64,000 nt of DNA from NCBI GenBank assembly GCA_933228675.1, contig OW121741.1, positions 115,677,248 through 115,741,247 on the forward strand, given 5' to 3'. The notes under the pieces were generated by a model. That model saw only the letters and a program-made list of their open reading frames with translations. It was not told the origin of the DNA and searched no databases. A program made the position numbers and the translations under genes. Within the stretch, counting starts at the first letter, position 1; each line of letters starts with the position of its first letter. Below are positions 23,756 through 35,409 of the stretch, one piece after another. The stretch is from Stomorhina lunata. Taxonomy: Eukaryota; Arthropoda; Insecta; Diptera; Rhiniidae.

Positions 23756-25019
23756 ATTCAGATGCAAGCGTGGGACACTCTTATATATACTTTTGAGAAC
23801 AAACTAACAACTTAACCAGTCATTTATCTAAACGTAGGTAAAAGTTAAGATTAAATGTGAACATTAGTATGAACCCTATTTTGTAAAACTAAAAATGCTT
23901 TTGCTATCTCCACAGTATGAGATAAAAGCTCCAAGACCATCGTTAAGGAAAATAATTTTCTGTTTGAACTAAGGTCCTCCTTAATATACATATGTACACA
24001 AAATTTAATATACATAAGCCATATACCAATATACGTATTATATAGTATGAACATATACAATAAAGTACAATGTTTATTTGAACCTCAATTTGTTTCCTAA
24101 TGGTTGTTAGCATAGACGTAAACAAGATACGAAATCAGTATCAAAAGTCATTAAAACTAATAAACCCAGACTCTAGTTCCTACACCAAAGTATTTTAAAA
24201 TAGAACTACATTTTAAATCTTCCCATCATTTGAAAAATAATGCAAATGAAAAACTTAGATATTTTTTTAACTATACATATTTTTCATCCTTTCACATTGC
24301 CTGCCTGCCAGCCTTTCATCTGTGTTCTTATTTCTTTAAACTATTGAAAAATAGCAAAAACGGCAAACATTCACAATTTATGTGGTAGCAAAAAATCTGG
24401 CCATAGGAAATAATCTTGATGCAAGAATTCTAGTGATTGCAATTTATTTTTTATATATAACAAAAATCAAAAGTACATACATATATGCAGAAGTAGTTTA
24501 TTGAAATGTTTTACCATTTCATAAAACTAAACAAACATTAAAGTTTTATTTAAACGTAAATCAAACTGAATTTTTAAAAAGCATTTTATAATGCAAATAT
24601 AATGTCAAATGCTTGACACATACTGTCAAATGATGCAGAAAAGCCACAAATAGATGGACATTACTATTAGCAAAAATAAACAAAATTAAAAAAAAAGGAT
24701 TTTATTGTAGTTTTTTAAGTGTTTTGAAAGAGATTTTAAATTTAAATAGTTTTTGTGTCACTAACAATGTGATATATTAAATTTTTGCATAAGAAATTTT
24801 TGTTTCATAAACAAGAATAAGTGGAGGATTTGTTGTATATTTTTTTTAGAGTAAAATCTGTTTTATATAATTTTTTTCTATAGAAAAATCTGATTCACTC
24901 AAATTTTAATCTAAAGAAAGCACAAGAATTTTTATCTAAAAAAATTTGCTTTTTGACAATTTTTTTCCACTAAGATCTGTTACACACAAAATTAGGTTCA
25001 AAAAAATTGTATATATACA
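23756..25019. other. Unique AT-rich region, no gene seen
   Basis: Frames on the minus strand at 23851-24125 overlap each other in different phases and show no domain. No RNA gene or element ends were found. From about 24850 to 25030 faint family-B-like fragments (TTTTTCTATAGAAAAATC) are present. Confidence 0.4.
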
Positions 25020-25024
25020 TTTTT

Positions 25025-25165
25025 TTCTATTGAAAAACTTACTAGGTACAAAAGCCTCTTGGTATAGTAAAAGGTGAGTCTAAGACAAATATTTCTATGC
25101 GTTACATACATCAGCACAAACTTATAATACCCTTTCCACCTATGGTGGTGAAGGGTGTTATTATG
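25025..25165 (-). mobile_element. Fragment of a dispersed DINE-like element
   Basis: Read on the minus strand, this has a triplet of landmarks in the same order as the element at 53.6-54.1 kb: AGGGTATTATAAGTTTG, then TGCTGATGTATGTAACGC, then AAATATTTGTCTTAGA. It includes the imperfect palindrome around CACCTATGGTGGTG. Only the left part of the element is present. No coding sequence. Confidence 0.65.
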
Positions 25166-27222
25166 TCAAATACTGTCCAAATTGACGTTGTTAACTTGTA
25201 CGCCCAATATAGAATTGAGTTTTGAAGTTTTTATTAGATATACGAGTGCAATAATTACGAAGGGTACATAAAGTTCAATAAATAGTGAACTTATTATATA
25301 TTGCAATTTAATAGTATATATGAATAAATATATATATTTATTTATATAATTTTTTAACACAATTGCCAATTTGTTTGCCATTGTTTGTTAGTAGTGTTTT
25401 TGTTATTGCTACTACTATTTCTGTTTACTACAACTACCGCAATTGTTATACGGAAATACTTACTATACACATACATAAGTAGTGTTCGTAATACCATATG
25501 AGTTACAGATAACATTTTATATTTATATTTTTTTAAGTCTTCTAAAAACCCAATAGTTACACATTTAAAGATCTTCGTTAAATTAATGAAGCAAGTGTTA
25601 AAAAAGTCATTGGAATTTAAGGATAACTAAGATTTTATTTCGTTCAACTATGCCAAAAACTCAAGCCACTTACAAGTCTTGAAGACCATCATTTAATCAA
25701 CAACTGCTGGGTTCCAATGTATGTAAATGTATGTGTGTGCTAAGATTTTTTACTTCTTTGTTATAGCAAGATAAATTGCAAATATTTAAATTTGTTACTT
25801 AAGCAAATTGCTTGAGTGAATTGTGCTTTCGGCACTCTTCAGCAGTAGTTTTTCATAGAATCTAAAGAAATAACCTACAAATGATGGGAATGCTATTTCT
25901 AACATATTCTCTGCAATATTTTTAGCATAAGAGTTGTTTTTCTATCATTACTAGACTCTACTTAAACCATTTTATTTCGAACAAATGATTGTTTGCTTGT
26001 GTAAACTGAGAAATATTTTGGGTTTTAGTTGGACTTTTCTTTTAGTTTTTTTTTCTATTTTCCAGCCAACAAATTGTGGTAAATGCACATGTTATAATTG
26101 TTGTGGTTTAGTTTTGATTTTTATGTTTGTGTGTATGTGTGAGGTTACTATGTTTGGTTATTTTTCCTTTTTATCCTTTTGAAAAAGCTTAAATATAACA
26201 AATTACTTCCTTTTGTTTAGTGTGATAAGGTAGTGAGGTTTGTTTTAGGGGAGGTCTTGGAATGAGTGAGCAAAGTATTTAAAGTGAAAAATTGTTTACT
26301 CATGTTAAATAATTTCTAAATTGTTGACATACTAAATGTTCCTGCAAGCTTTTTTTTATTAGTTTAGAGACAAATATTTTATCTTTTGTTAAAGTCATAA
26401 ATAGAAAAAAAAGCAAATGGTGATCTTTCTTTAGTTAAAAATATGAAAAATGGGAATTTTAGAAAATACAATATTTTAAATAAAAATCTAACTGTACAAA
26501 ATATCTGCAATGGAATCTTTGCTTACAAAAATCGCAATTATATTAAAATTTGTATGCATCTGTTTTCTATATAAAATTGTTTTTATCATTTTAGTGAAAC
26601 AAAACATTTTTTCCTCTTATTTAATCTTAGCAACTCTTAAAACTACAAATACTTGACAATCTATACCAGTAAATTGACACTTATCTAAATTTCTACTTAC
26701 CAATTTATGTCAAAAAACCTCTTTTAAATCTACTCCAATTTAAAAAGTATATCCGTTTTTAGAGTAATTCTAAGAAAAGTTTAAAATTGCAGAATTTCCT
26801 ATAGTTTCGAAAATATGTATACCAATCAGACGACCTAGTTTTCAAATGCAATTTAAGCCATTTGACTTTCAGCAACAAAGTTTTCTACAATGTTCTGCAT
26901 TACTCAGTATTAATCGAAAAATATAGAGTAGTTATGTCCTTTTAAAATGTCACCTGTATTAGTGTCAAATGGTCAATAATTGCTGTTGAATTCAAAAAAA
27001 AAGTCGTTTGTAAAATGTCAGCTCAATCAGTTGCAATTATTTGTCACATACAATAAAATGTTTATGGGTGGACAATAGGGGCAATTGGTTGAATTTTAGA
27101 GGAGTTTTGAAAAGCTATTTAAACTTTAAATAATGTTGTAAATATTGCACGAATTAAATAGAAAAATAAGGCAAAAATCATTTTTTAAATGCTGGTAGAT
27201 TAGGATATATAAACAAGTGGTA
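25166..27222. other. Unique AT-rich region, no gene seen
   Basis: Short frames on both strands (25166-25381, 25985-26182) show no domain and have the base composition of the surrounding DNA. No RNA genes or element boundaries are recognisable. Minus-strand donor-like sequence occurs at about 26694-26702 without a convincing exon. Confidence 0.4.
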
Positions 27223-27297
27223 GACGATTGAGTGAAATGTACATGTATTTTGTTTTTGTTACAATAACAAAACACATGTAAATTTCACTCAATCGTC
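27223..27297. repeat. 75-bp hairpin capping the 12-mer array
   Basis: GACGATTGAGTGAAAT (27223) pairs with ATTTCACTCAATCGTC (ending 27297), and the inner ACATGT and TTTTGTT blocks pair as well, leaving a loop of about ten bases. It ends about 25 bp before the 12-mer array. It may be a small MITE or the terminus of a larger element that carries the array. Confidence 0.75.
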
Positions 27298-27322
27298 AAG
27301 CGCTTGAGTTATGTAAACCCCA

Positions 27323-28497
27323 TATTAGTCTATGTCTTATTCTATGCCTTAGTCTATGTCTTAGTCTATGTCTTAGCCTATGTCTTAGTCTATGTCTTAG
27401 TCTATGTCTTAGTCTATGTCTTAGTCTATGTCTTAGTCTATGTCTTAGTCTATGTCTTAGTCTACGTCTTAGTCTATGTTTTAGTCTATGTCTTAGTTTA
27501 TGTCTTAGTCTATGTCTTAGTATATGTCTTAGTCTATGTCTTAGTCTATGTCTTAGTCTATGTCTTAGTCTATGTCTTAGTCTATGTCTTAGTCTATGTC
27601 TTAGTCTATGTGTTAGTCTATGCCTTAGTCTATGTCTCAGTCTCAGTCTATGTCTTAGTCTATGTCTTAGTCTATGTCTTAGTCTATGTGTTAGTCTATG
27701 TATTAGTCTATGTGTTAGTCTATGTCTTAGTCTATGTCTTAGTCTATGTCTTAGTCTATGTCTTAGTCTATATCTTAGTCTATATCTTAGTCTATGTCTT
27801 AGTCTATGTCTTAGTCTATGTCTTAGTCTATGTCTTAGTCTATATCTTAGTCTATGTCTTAGTCTATGTCTTAGTCTATGTCTTAGTCTATGTCTTAGTC
27901 TATGTCTTAGTCTATGTCTTAGTCTATGTCTTAGTCTATGTCTTAGTCTATCTCTTATTCTATGTCTTAGTCTATGTCTTAGTCTATGTCTTAGTCTATG
28001 TCTTAGTCTATGTCTTAGTCTATGTCTTAGTCTATGTCTTAGTCTATGTCTTAGTCTATGTCTTAGTCTATGTCTTAGTCTATGTCTTAGTCTATGTCTT
28101 AGTCTATGTCTTAGTCTATGTCTTAGTCTATGTCTTAGTCTATGTCTTAGTCTATGTCTTAGTCTATGTCTTAGTCTATGTCTTAGTCTATGTCTTAGTC
28201 TATGTCTTAGTCTATGTCTTAGTCTATGTCTTAGTCTATGTCTTAGTCTATGTCTTAGTCTATGTCTTAGTCTATGTCTTAGTCTATGTCTTAGTCTATG
28301 TCTTAGTCTATGTCTTAGTCTATGTCTTAGTCTATGTCTTAGTCTATGTCTTAGTCTATGTCTTAGTCTATATGTTAGTCTATGTCTTAGTCTATGGTTA
28401 GTCTATCTCTTAGTCTATGTCTTATTATATGTTTTAGTCTATGTCTTGGTCTATGTCTTTGTCTGTGCCTTAGTCTGCATTGTAGTCTTTGGCTAGG
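27323..28497 (+). repeat. 12-bp tandem repeat array, TCTTAGTCTATG
   Basis: About 95 head-to-tail copies of the 12-mer; the run at about 27961-28370 is almost perfect. Because 12 is a multiple of 3 and one frame lacks stops, an open frame of 365 codons (27304-28401) encodes endless Val-Leu-Val-Tyr. Another frame (Cys-Leu-Ser-Leu) and one on the complement are also stop-free within the repeat. Nothing supports translation: no domain, no upstream exon, and an arbitrary start codon outside the repeat. Decayed relatives are at 4010 and 13945. Confidence 0.95.
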
Positions 28498-29519
28498 TCA
28501 AGGTCATAGATTTTTAATTGCTCTAAGTTTTCTATTTGATCCCTTATAGTAGGCCATGGTTTTTGTCTCTTGAAGATTAAAAAAACGTGCAGTTTATTTA
28601 AAAATTGGTCATAATTTCATATTAATGATGAAGGGTACTAAATAGTTGTTCTTGACCTGCCATAGCATTTTTAAAATTGTTTATTATTACCTTATGATTT
28701 TTGGTATTGTTCCCACAAAAGTTTCCAACTAAACAAAACCAAAATTTTGAGCTTCAAACAAAAAAATTATATGCATTAACTAAATGATCCATTTGTGTTT
28801 AGCGTTAGTTTAAATTACACATTATAACTCAAATCATGTAAAAAGTTTTTTCCAGCAACAAAAATACAAATAAATTTACTTTAACTTGTACTCACAACAT
28901 CAAAGGACAATATACCGACTCATCCAGGTCATTTCAGGAGGGGGTGAAAAGGTGACTAAAACTTACTCCTCTAACTTGAACTCGCATTCAGAATGATAAA
29001 GCTGTAAAATACATTAAATTTACGAACATTTATTCATGCTGGAATTTTTTTTTTTTGCTCCCGGAGACAATGTTTTATGGTGTGTATAAATAACCTAAAA
29101 AATGTGGACACGTAACACAGCCTGTTTAAACTTTGAATTAGAGGAATGTTTTACCAACATTGTCTAATGTACGACGATTTCAGTGAATATGCATATATTT
29201 TCCATTACATTCGAATTTGTCACCGTTGGCAAAAATTACAGTTGTGGGAGGATGGGGGGGGGGGGGTTAGTATATGTGATGTTTATTAAATTGAATGTAT
29301 TTCATATGTATGTAAATGTATTACAAGAATCCATGTATTTGGGTGACAGATGCTGTAAAGTTTAATACAATTTTTAACTTTTGATGAACATAACTGAATG
29401 AAAATATACCCTGACGTGATAGCTGAGGTCGTTATATGATTATATATACTTTGTATCGTTTTCAATACTTTAATATTCTAGAGATTTGTTTTTAATTCGA
29501 AATCCTGAATACAAAAAAG
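28498..29519. other. Unique region with a poly-G tract
   Basis: No supported gene. A run of 13 G at 29254-29266 stands out in such AT-rich DNA, and 12 Ts occur near 29046. The small frame at 29183-29365 crosses the poly-G run and has no domain. Confidence 0.4.
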
Positions 29520-29810
29520 AAAAAAATTTAAACGGAAAATTTTTTATGAAAATTTTTGTATAGAAACAATTTTTATGAAAATTTTTCTATAGTAAAAATT
29601 TTTTTATGAAAATTTTTCTATAGTAAAAATTTTTTTATGAAATTTTTTTATTGAAAACTTTTTTGTAAAAATTTTTATATAAAAAAGTTTCTCTACAAAA
29701 AAATTTTTATAAAAATGTTTCTATAGAATAAATATTAATGAAAATTTTTCTATAGAAATAATTTTTTAACACATATTTTAACATAAAAAATGTTAATATA
29801 AAAAATTTTC
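29520..29810 (+). repeat. Family B array fragment (degenerate)
   Basis: Irregular units containing ATGAAAATTTTTCTATAG. This is the left end of a family B domain that continues to 37620 and is interrupted by foldback elements. Confidence 0.8.
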
Positions 29811-30162
29811 ATTAATTGAAAAATTAGGATTAATCAGGCTTGAGTTCATTTTTAATTTTCAAATTATTAATTTGAAAATTTGAAAGTAATAATGTGGAGA
29901 AAAACTGAAAAAATTATTTTTTGAACGCGGCTAGTGGATTGCAATTTCTGTCCCGCCAATTTGGAATTTGATAACTCGACTGTGGTCGAGGGCGCTAAGT
30001 GCTGATGACGTCCTGTGGCGGGACAGAAATTGCAATCCATTAGCCGCGTTCAAAAATAATTTTTTCAGTTTTTCTCCACATTATTACTTTCAAATTTTCA
30101 AATTAATAATTTGAAAATTAAAAATGAACTCAAGCCTGATTAATCCTAATTTTTCAATTAAT
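29811..30162. mobile_element. 352-bp foldback element
   Basis: Arms 29811-29958 and 30016-30162 are almost perfect inverted copies (about 147 bp). They run from ATTAATTGAAAAATTAGG at the tip to TTCTGTCCCGCCA at the base of the loop. The 57-bp loop includes CTCGAC/GTCGAG, a nested 6-bp stem, and is GC-rich compared with its surroundings. It has no coding capacity. It sits in family B repeat on both sides, so it inserted into, or was captured by, that array. A foldback MITE is the likeliest identity. Confidence 0.85.
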
Positions 30163-30199
30163 TCAATTTAAAGTTCGAATAATTAATTCCAAATAAATA

Positions 30200-31110
30200 A
30201 AAAATTTTCTGTAGAAAATTTATAGAAAATTTCAATATCAGAAATTTTCAATAGAATTTTAATATAAAAAATTTTGCATAAAAAATTTTTATATAAAAAA
30301 TTCTATAGAAAATTTAATTGAGAAAAATTTTTAATAGAAAATTTTAATATGAAAAATTTTCTATAGAAAATTTTAGTATGAAAAATTTTCTATAGAAAAT
30401 TTTAATATGAAAAATTTTCTATAAATATTTTATTATGAAAAATTTTCTATAGAAAATTTTAATTTGGAAAAATATCTATAGAAAATTTTAGTACGAAAAA
30501 TTTTCTATAGAAAATTTTAATATGAAAATTTTTTATAGAAAATTTTAATGTGAAAAGTTTTCTATAGAAAATTTAATATGAAAAATTTTCTATAGAAAAT
30601 TTTAATATGAAAAACTTTCGTTTGAAAATTTTAATATGAAAAATATTCTATAGAAAATTTTAGTATGAAAAATTTTCTATAAAAAATTTTAATATGAAAA
30701 ATTTTCTCTAGAAAATTTTGATATGAAAAGTTTACTATAGAAAATTTGATAATGAAAAATTTTCGATAGAAAAATTTTCTATAGAAAATTTTAATATTAA
30801 AAATTTTCTATAGAAGATTTTAATATTAAGAATTTTCTATAGAAGATTTTAATATTAAAAATTTTCTCTAGAAAATTTTAATGTGAAAAATTTTCTATAG
30901 AAAATTTTAATGTGAAAAATTTTTTATAGAAAATTTTATTATCAAAAATTTTCTATAGAAAATTTTCATGTAAAAAATTTTCTATAGAAAATTTTAATAT
31001 GAAAAATTTAATATAGAAAATTTAAATATGAAAAATTTTCTATAGAAAATTTTTATATAAAACATTTTCTATAGAAAATTTTAATACGAAAAATTTTCTA
31101 AAAAAATATA
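30200..31110 (+). repeat. Family B array B5 (29 bp, AATATG form)
   Basis: Units of 29 bp join GAAAAATTTTCTATAG to AAAATTTTAATAT. About 30 copies, moderately decayed. This is the same variant as the arrays at 33.2-34.35 and 35.4-37.6 kb, and different from the 31-bp variant at 11-13 kb. Confidence 0.92.
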
Positions 31111-31112
31111 AC

Positions 31113-31686
31113 AAAATTGTCTGGATGTAAATATAATTAAAAAAGAATGACTATTCGCAGTTGATCCCAAATCTGTTACATTTATTTATTAATGTTACAG
31201 ACCAGTTTATTGATAAAAAGCCAAAAATTGTTTGCGGAGAAACCAAAATTCCTCGACATGTTTCGATGGTTGGTTATTCCATCTCTTCAGAATTATGTTC
31301 ATAAACCATAAGTAAGAGTGTAGATCATCGACTAAACAAAACACAAACAATTTTTAGTTTTCATCTTCCTTCACTTCCCACATTCTTGCTGCAGCTTTTA
31401 TGATCTACGCTTTTACTTATGGTTTATGAACATAATTCTGAAAGGCTTTGTTTGTAAAATAAGTAATAATGCGAGGTTTTCGATCAGTCTAAATTGGGGA
31501 TAATCCTTCTGAAGAGATGGCCTAACCAACCATGGAAACGCTTCAAGGAATTTTGGTTTCTCCGCTAACAATTTTTGGCTTTCTATCAATAAATTGGTCT
31601 GTTACATTAATAAATAAATATAACAGATTTGGGATCAAATGCGATTAGTCAATCTTTTTGAATAATATTTACATGCCGACAATTTT
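31113..31686. mobile_element. Foldback element with a deletion in one arm
   Basis: The ends AAAATTGTC and GACAATTTT, followed by GGATGTAAATAT and its complement, define inverted arms that run inward past TTGATCCCAAATCTGTTA to GTAGATCAT/ATGATCTAC around a short loop. The left arm lacks about 72 bp present in the right arm, joining CTCTTCAG directly to AATTATGTTC. Arms differ at many other positions, so this copy is older than its relative at 34355-35409, which shares both arm and loop sequence. No intact coding region. Confidence 0.85.
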
Positions 31687-31689
31687 ATT

Positions 31690-32215
31690 ATTTTTGGTAC
31701 AGAAAATTTTAATATGAAAATTTTTCTATAGAAAATTTTTTATATTAAAATTTTAATATAAAAAATTTTCTATAGAAAATTTCAATATAAAAAATTTTAT
31801 AAAAAAATATTAATATGAAAAATTTTCTATAGAAAATTTAATTATAAAAAACTGTCAATGAAAAAATGTTTAAATATAAATTTTCTGAAAATATTTCTCT
31901 AGAAAGAAATTTTTAATGAAAATTTTTCTTTAGAAAATTAAAATTTTACTGAAAATTTGTTTATAGAAAAAATTTTATTTATTATTTTTTTTTTTTAATT
32001 TTATAATGAAATTTTTTAATAGAAAAAATTTTATAATAAAAATTTTTTAGAAAAAATTTTGTAATGAAAATTTTTTTTAGATAAAATTTTATAATGAAAA
32101 TTTTTCTTTAAAAAAAAATTTATAATGAAAATTTTTATGTAGCAAAAATATTATCATGGAAATTCTTCTATAGAAAAAAATTAAAAAAAAATGTTTGTAG
32201 AAATTTATAAAAAAA
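31690..32215 (+). repeat. Family B array B6 (degenerate)
   Basis: Continuation of the family B domain beyond the foldback insertion. Clear GAAAAATTTTCTATAG units at 31690-31840 fade into AT-rich scraps with AATGAAAATTTTT by 32200. The minus-strand frame at 32089-32295 overlaps this decay and is not a gene. Confidence 0.8.
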
Positions 32216-33229
32216 ATTTCTAAAAATTTAAAAAGACATAGCAATCCTTTAAGGTAACATAATTTAATACAAAAATACAAATGATTTATCTCCATATTTT
32301 TTCCCTTTTCTTGTAATTCTACAGCTGCAAAGGTGTTAAATCAACTTTATACCAAGAGGCCAATTCAATTGTATTTTTGTTGCTTTTATATTTATGTTTA
32401 CACCTTGTACCAACTCGTACTTTATTATCTCCTGTCTAACATCCTTGGAACAAGTGCAGAAGGATAAACACTTTCCTCTTATAGTTTGAGGGAAAGACAT
32501 TTTTTTATAGCTTTCTCCAAGATTTTTTGCATCTTGTTCTCTTTATGTATCTTCTGTTGAATTCATAAAAACGGCGAGGGTAAATACATTGGCCATAAAG
32601 CAATAAAATTGGTATTTAATTTTTTTTGTGTTTTTATATCTCAACTGATGACAAAGCTAAAGTTGTTAAAATAGTAGGAGTTAGAGTTTGTCAGTGAATT
32701 AGAAAATATTGCAGTACACTTTATGGTTTTACATACGAGAGTATAACACATAAAATCTACAATAGGCCTTGTATTTATGTGTAAGTTTTTCAAGATTATT
32801 TACATGCAAAGCAACAGTAAAGTTTACATATACATATGTACTTATGTGTATGGAAATTCTTGAACTTAGGTATTGTTTATGTTCAACTTGACAATATTTC
32901 AGGATATTTTGGTAGCGACTCCTTGTAGTCTTTCATATTTATTATTAATCCTTAACGTACTTGTTTTTCTCTTATGATTGTCCTTTGTCTTTAATGGCTA
33001 AAACATGATTTAGTGTCTTACTTGAGTCTAAATTTATTGCTACTTTAACATTTTATGGTTTTGCAAAAGTGAATTTTGTTATTTAAGAAAATTTATGAAC
33101 GAGTTGAGGTATACAAAAAATATGCGATAATGTAAATTTTATAACTTCCTGAAACGAGTAATAATCGACTTCTTCCTTATATATATTTTTGGGCTAATTT
33201 GATTAAAAATTTTATCTAAATGATTATTT
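32216..33229. other. Unique sequence, no gene seen
   Basis: Mixed sequence of slightly higher GC than the arrays, without supported frames, RNAs or element ends. Confidence 0.4.
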
Positions 33230-34354
33230 ACTGTAAAAACTTTTTATCGAAAAATTTCCATATTAAAAATGTAATACAAAGAAAAGTTAAATGTCAGAAA
33301 TAGTTTAAATAAGGAAAACGTTTATATCCAAAAAAATTTACTATATAACATATTTTAAGATGAAAAATTTTCTATATAATATTTTAATTAAAACAATTTT
33401 CTATCGAAAATCTTAAGACAAAAAATTTCTAAGAAAAATTTAAATGCAAAAAATTTTAAATATAAAAAACGTTAAAAAATTTTTAATATAAAAAACTTTT
33501 TATTGAAAATTTCAATATCAAAACTTTTCTATAGAAAACTTCAAATGAAAAATGTTCTAAAGAAAATTTTATATGAAAAATGATCTATAGAAAATTTTAG
33601 TTAGAAAATGTTCTATATAAAATTTAAATGTAAACAAATTTCTATAGAAATTTTCAACATCCAAACTTTTCTTCAATTTTCTATTTAAAATTTTAGAATC
33701 AAAACTTTTCTATAGAAAATTTCATTACGAAAAATTTTCTATAGAAAATTTCATTACGAAAAATTTTCTACAGAAAATTTTAATATCAAAACTTTTCTAT
33801 CGAAAATTTCATATGAAACATATTCTATAGAAAATGTTTCATAATGAAAGACAAATGAAAAATTTTCTACAGAAAATTTCGAATTGAAAAATTTTCAATA
33901 GAAAATTGCATTATGAAAAATTTTTTATGGAAAATTTTATTATAAAAAATTATTTATAGATAATTTAATTATAAAAATTTTCTATAGAAAATTAGATTAC
34001 GAACATTTATTTATAAAAAAATTAATTATGAAAAATTTTCTAAAAAAAATGAAATTTTGAAAAATTTTCCATTAAAAATTTTAACATAAAAAATGTACAA
34101 TTTATAAATTTTCTGTAGAAAATTTTAATATACATTTTTTTATAGAAAATATTAATATGAAAAATTTTCAAAAAATAACAAAATTTTCTATAGAAAATTT
34201 TAATACCAAAAATTTTCAAAAAAATTATGAATAATTTTCTATGAAAAATTTCCTATAGAAAATTTTACTATGAAAAATTTTCTATAGAAAATTTTAATAT
34301 GAAAAATTTTCTATAGAAAATTTTAATATGAAAAATTTTCTATAGAAAATTTTA
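33230..34354 (+). repeat. Family B array B7 (AATATG form)
   Basis: Decayed units (AATATCAAAACTTTTC, ATTACGAAAAATTTTC) become uniform 29-bp units over about 34255-34354, immediately before the foldback element. The same uniform units resume immediately after that element, so the insertion split one recently homogenised tract. Confidence 0.9.
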
Positions 34355-35409
34355 ATCAAAAAATAGCAAATTAGTCGGGATGTAAATATTATTCAAAAAG
34401 AAGTGTATTTGCATTTGATCCCAAACCTGTTACATTTATTTATTAATGTAACAGATCAATTTATTGATAAAAAGCCAAAAAATGTTTGCGGAGAAACCAA
34501 ATTCCTCGACGCGTTTCGATGGTTGGTTAAGCCATCTCTTCAGGAGGATTATCCCCAATTTAGACAGATCGAAAACCTCGCATTATTACTAAATTTACAA
34601 ACATAACTATTAAGAATTATGTTCATAAACCAAAAGTAAAAGCGTAGATTATCGACTGAACAAAAACAAACATTTTTCAGTTTTCATCTACCTTCACTTC
34701 CCACATTCTTGCTGTAGCCGTCGGCTACTATATGCAGAATGCTGTGAAGAAGGGGGGGGGGGGTAAGATGTTTTAAAATAAACAAGTTTATTTTAAAAAA
34801 TAAGCTGAATGTATGCAGTTTTATCAAAAAATAACAAATTAGTCGGGATGTAAATATTATTCAAAAAGAAGTGTATTTGCATTTGATCCCAAACCTGTTA
34901 CATTTATTTATTAATGTAACAGATCAATTTATTGATAAAAAGCCAAAAAATGTTTGCGGAGAAACCAACATGCAGAGAAACTGCATGCATTCAGCTTATT
35001 TTTTAAAATAAACTTGTTTATTTTAAAACATCTTACCCCCCCCCCCCCCTTCTTCACAGCATTCTGCATATAGTAGCCGACGGCTACAGCAAGAATGTGG
35101 GAAGTGAAGGTAGATGAAAACTGAAAAATGTTTGTTTTTGTTCAGTCGATAATCTACGCTTTTACTTTTGGTTTATGAACATAATTCTTAATAGTTATGT
35201 TTGTAAATTTAGTAATAATGCGAGGTTTTCGATCTGTCTAAATTGGGGATAATCCTCCTGAAGAGATGGCTTAACCAACCATCGAAACGCGGCGAGGAAT
35301 TTGGTTTCTCCGAAAACATTTTTTGGCTTTTTATCAATAAATTGATCTGTTACATTAATAAATAAATGTAACAGGTTTGGGATCAAATGCAAATACACTT
35401 CTTTTTGAA
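34355..35409. mobile_element. 1-kb near-perfect foldback element
   Basis: Outer inverted arms at 34392-34821 and 34978-35409 differ at only a few positions apart from slippage in a poly-G/poly-C run (G12 at 34752-34763 against C14 at 35036-35049). The segment between them (34823-34968) is a third, direct copy of the left end 34355-34500, with one mismatch seen over 146 bp. Mirror open frames at 34403-34606 (+) and 35195-35398 (-) start MYLHLIPNLLHL and are two arm copies; they match no family I know. Similar arms occur in the older element at 31113-31686. A transcript across it would form a hairpin of about 430 bp. Confidence 0.88.
34752..34763. repeat. Poly-G tract (G12) in the foldback arm
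   Basis: Twelve Gs; its mirror in the other arm is C14 at 35036-35049. The length difference is typical of slippage. Confidence 0.9.

Noticed and set aside
27304..28401. 365-codon membrane-like protein (Val-Leu-Val-Tyr)n
   Set aside because: It is a 12-mer microsatellite read in one of several stop-free frames. There is no domain, no start context and no flanking exon.
34403..35398. Two copies of a 67-residue protein gene facing each other
   Set aside because: They are the two arms of one foldback element. The frame has no known domain and is closed or altered in the older relative at 31.1 kb.
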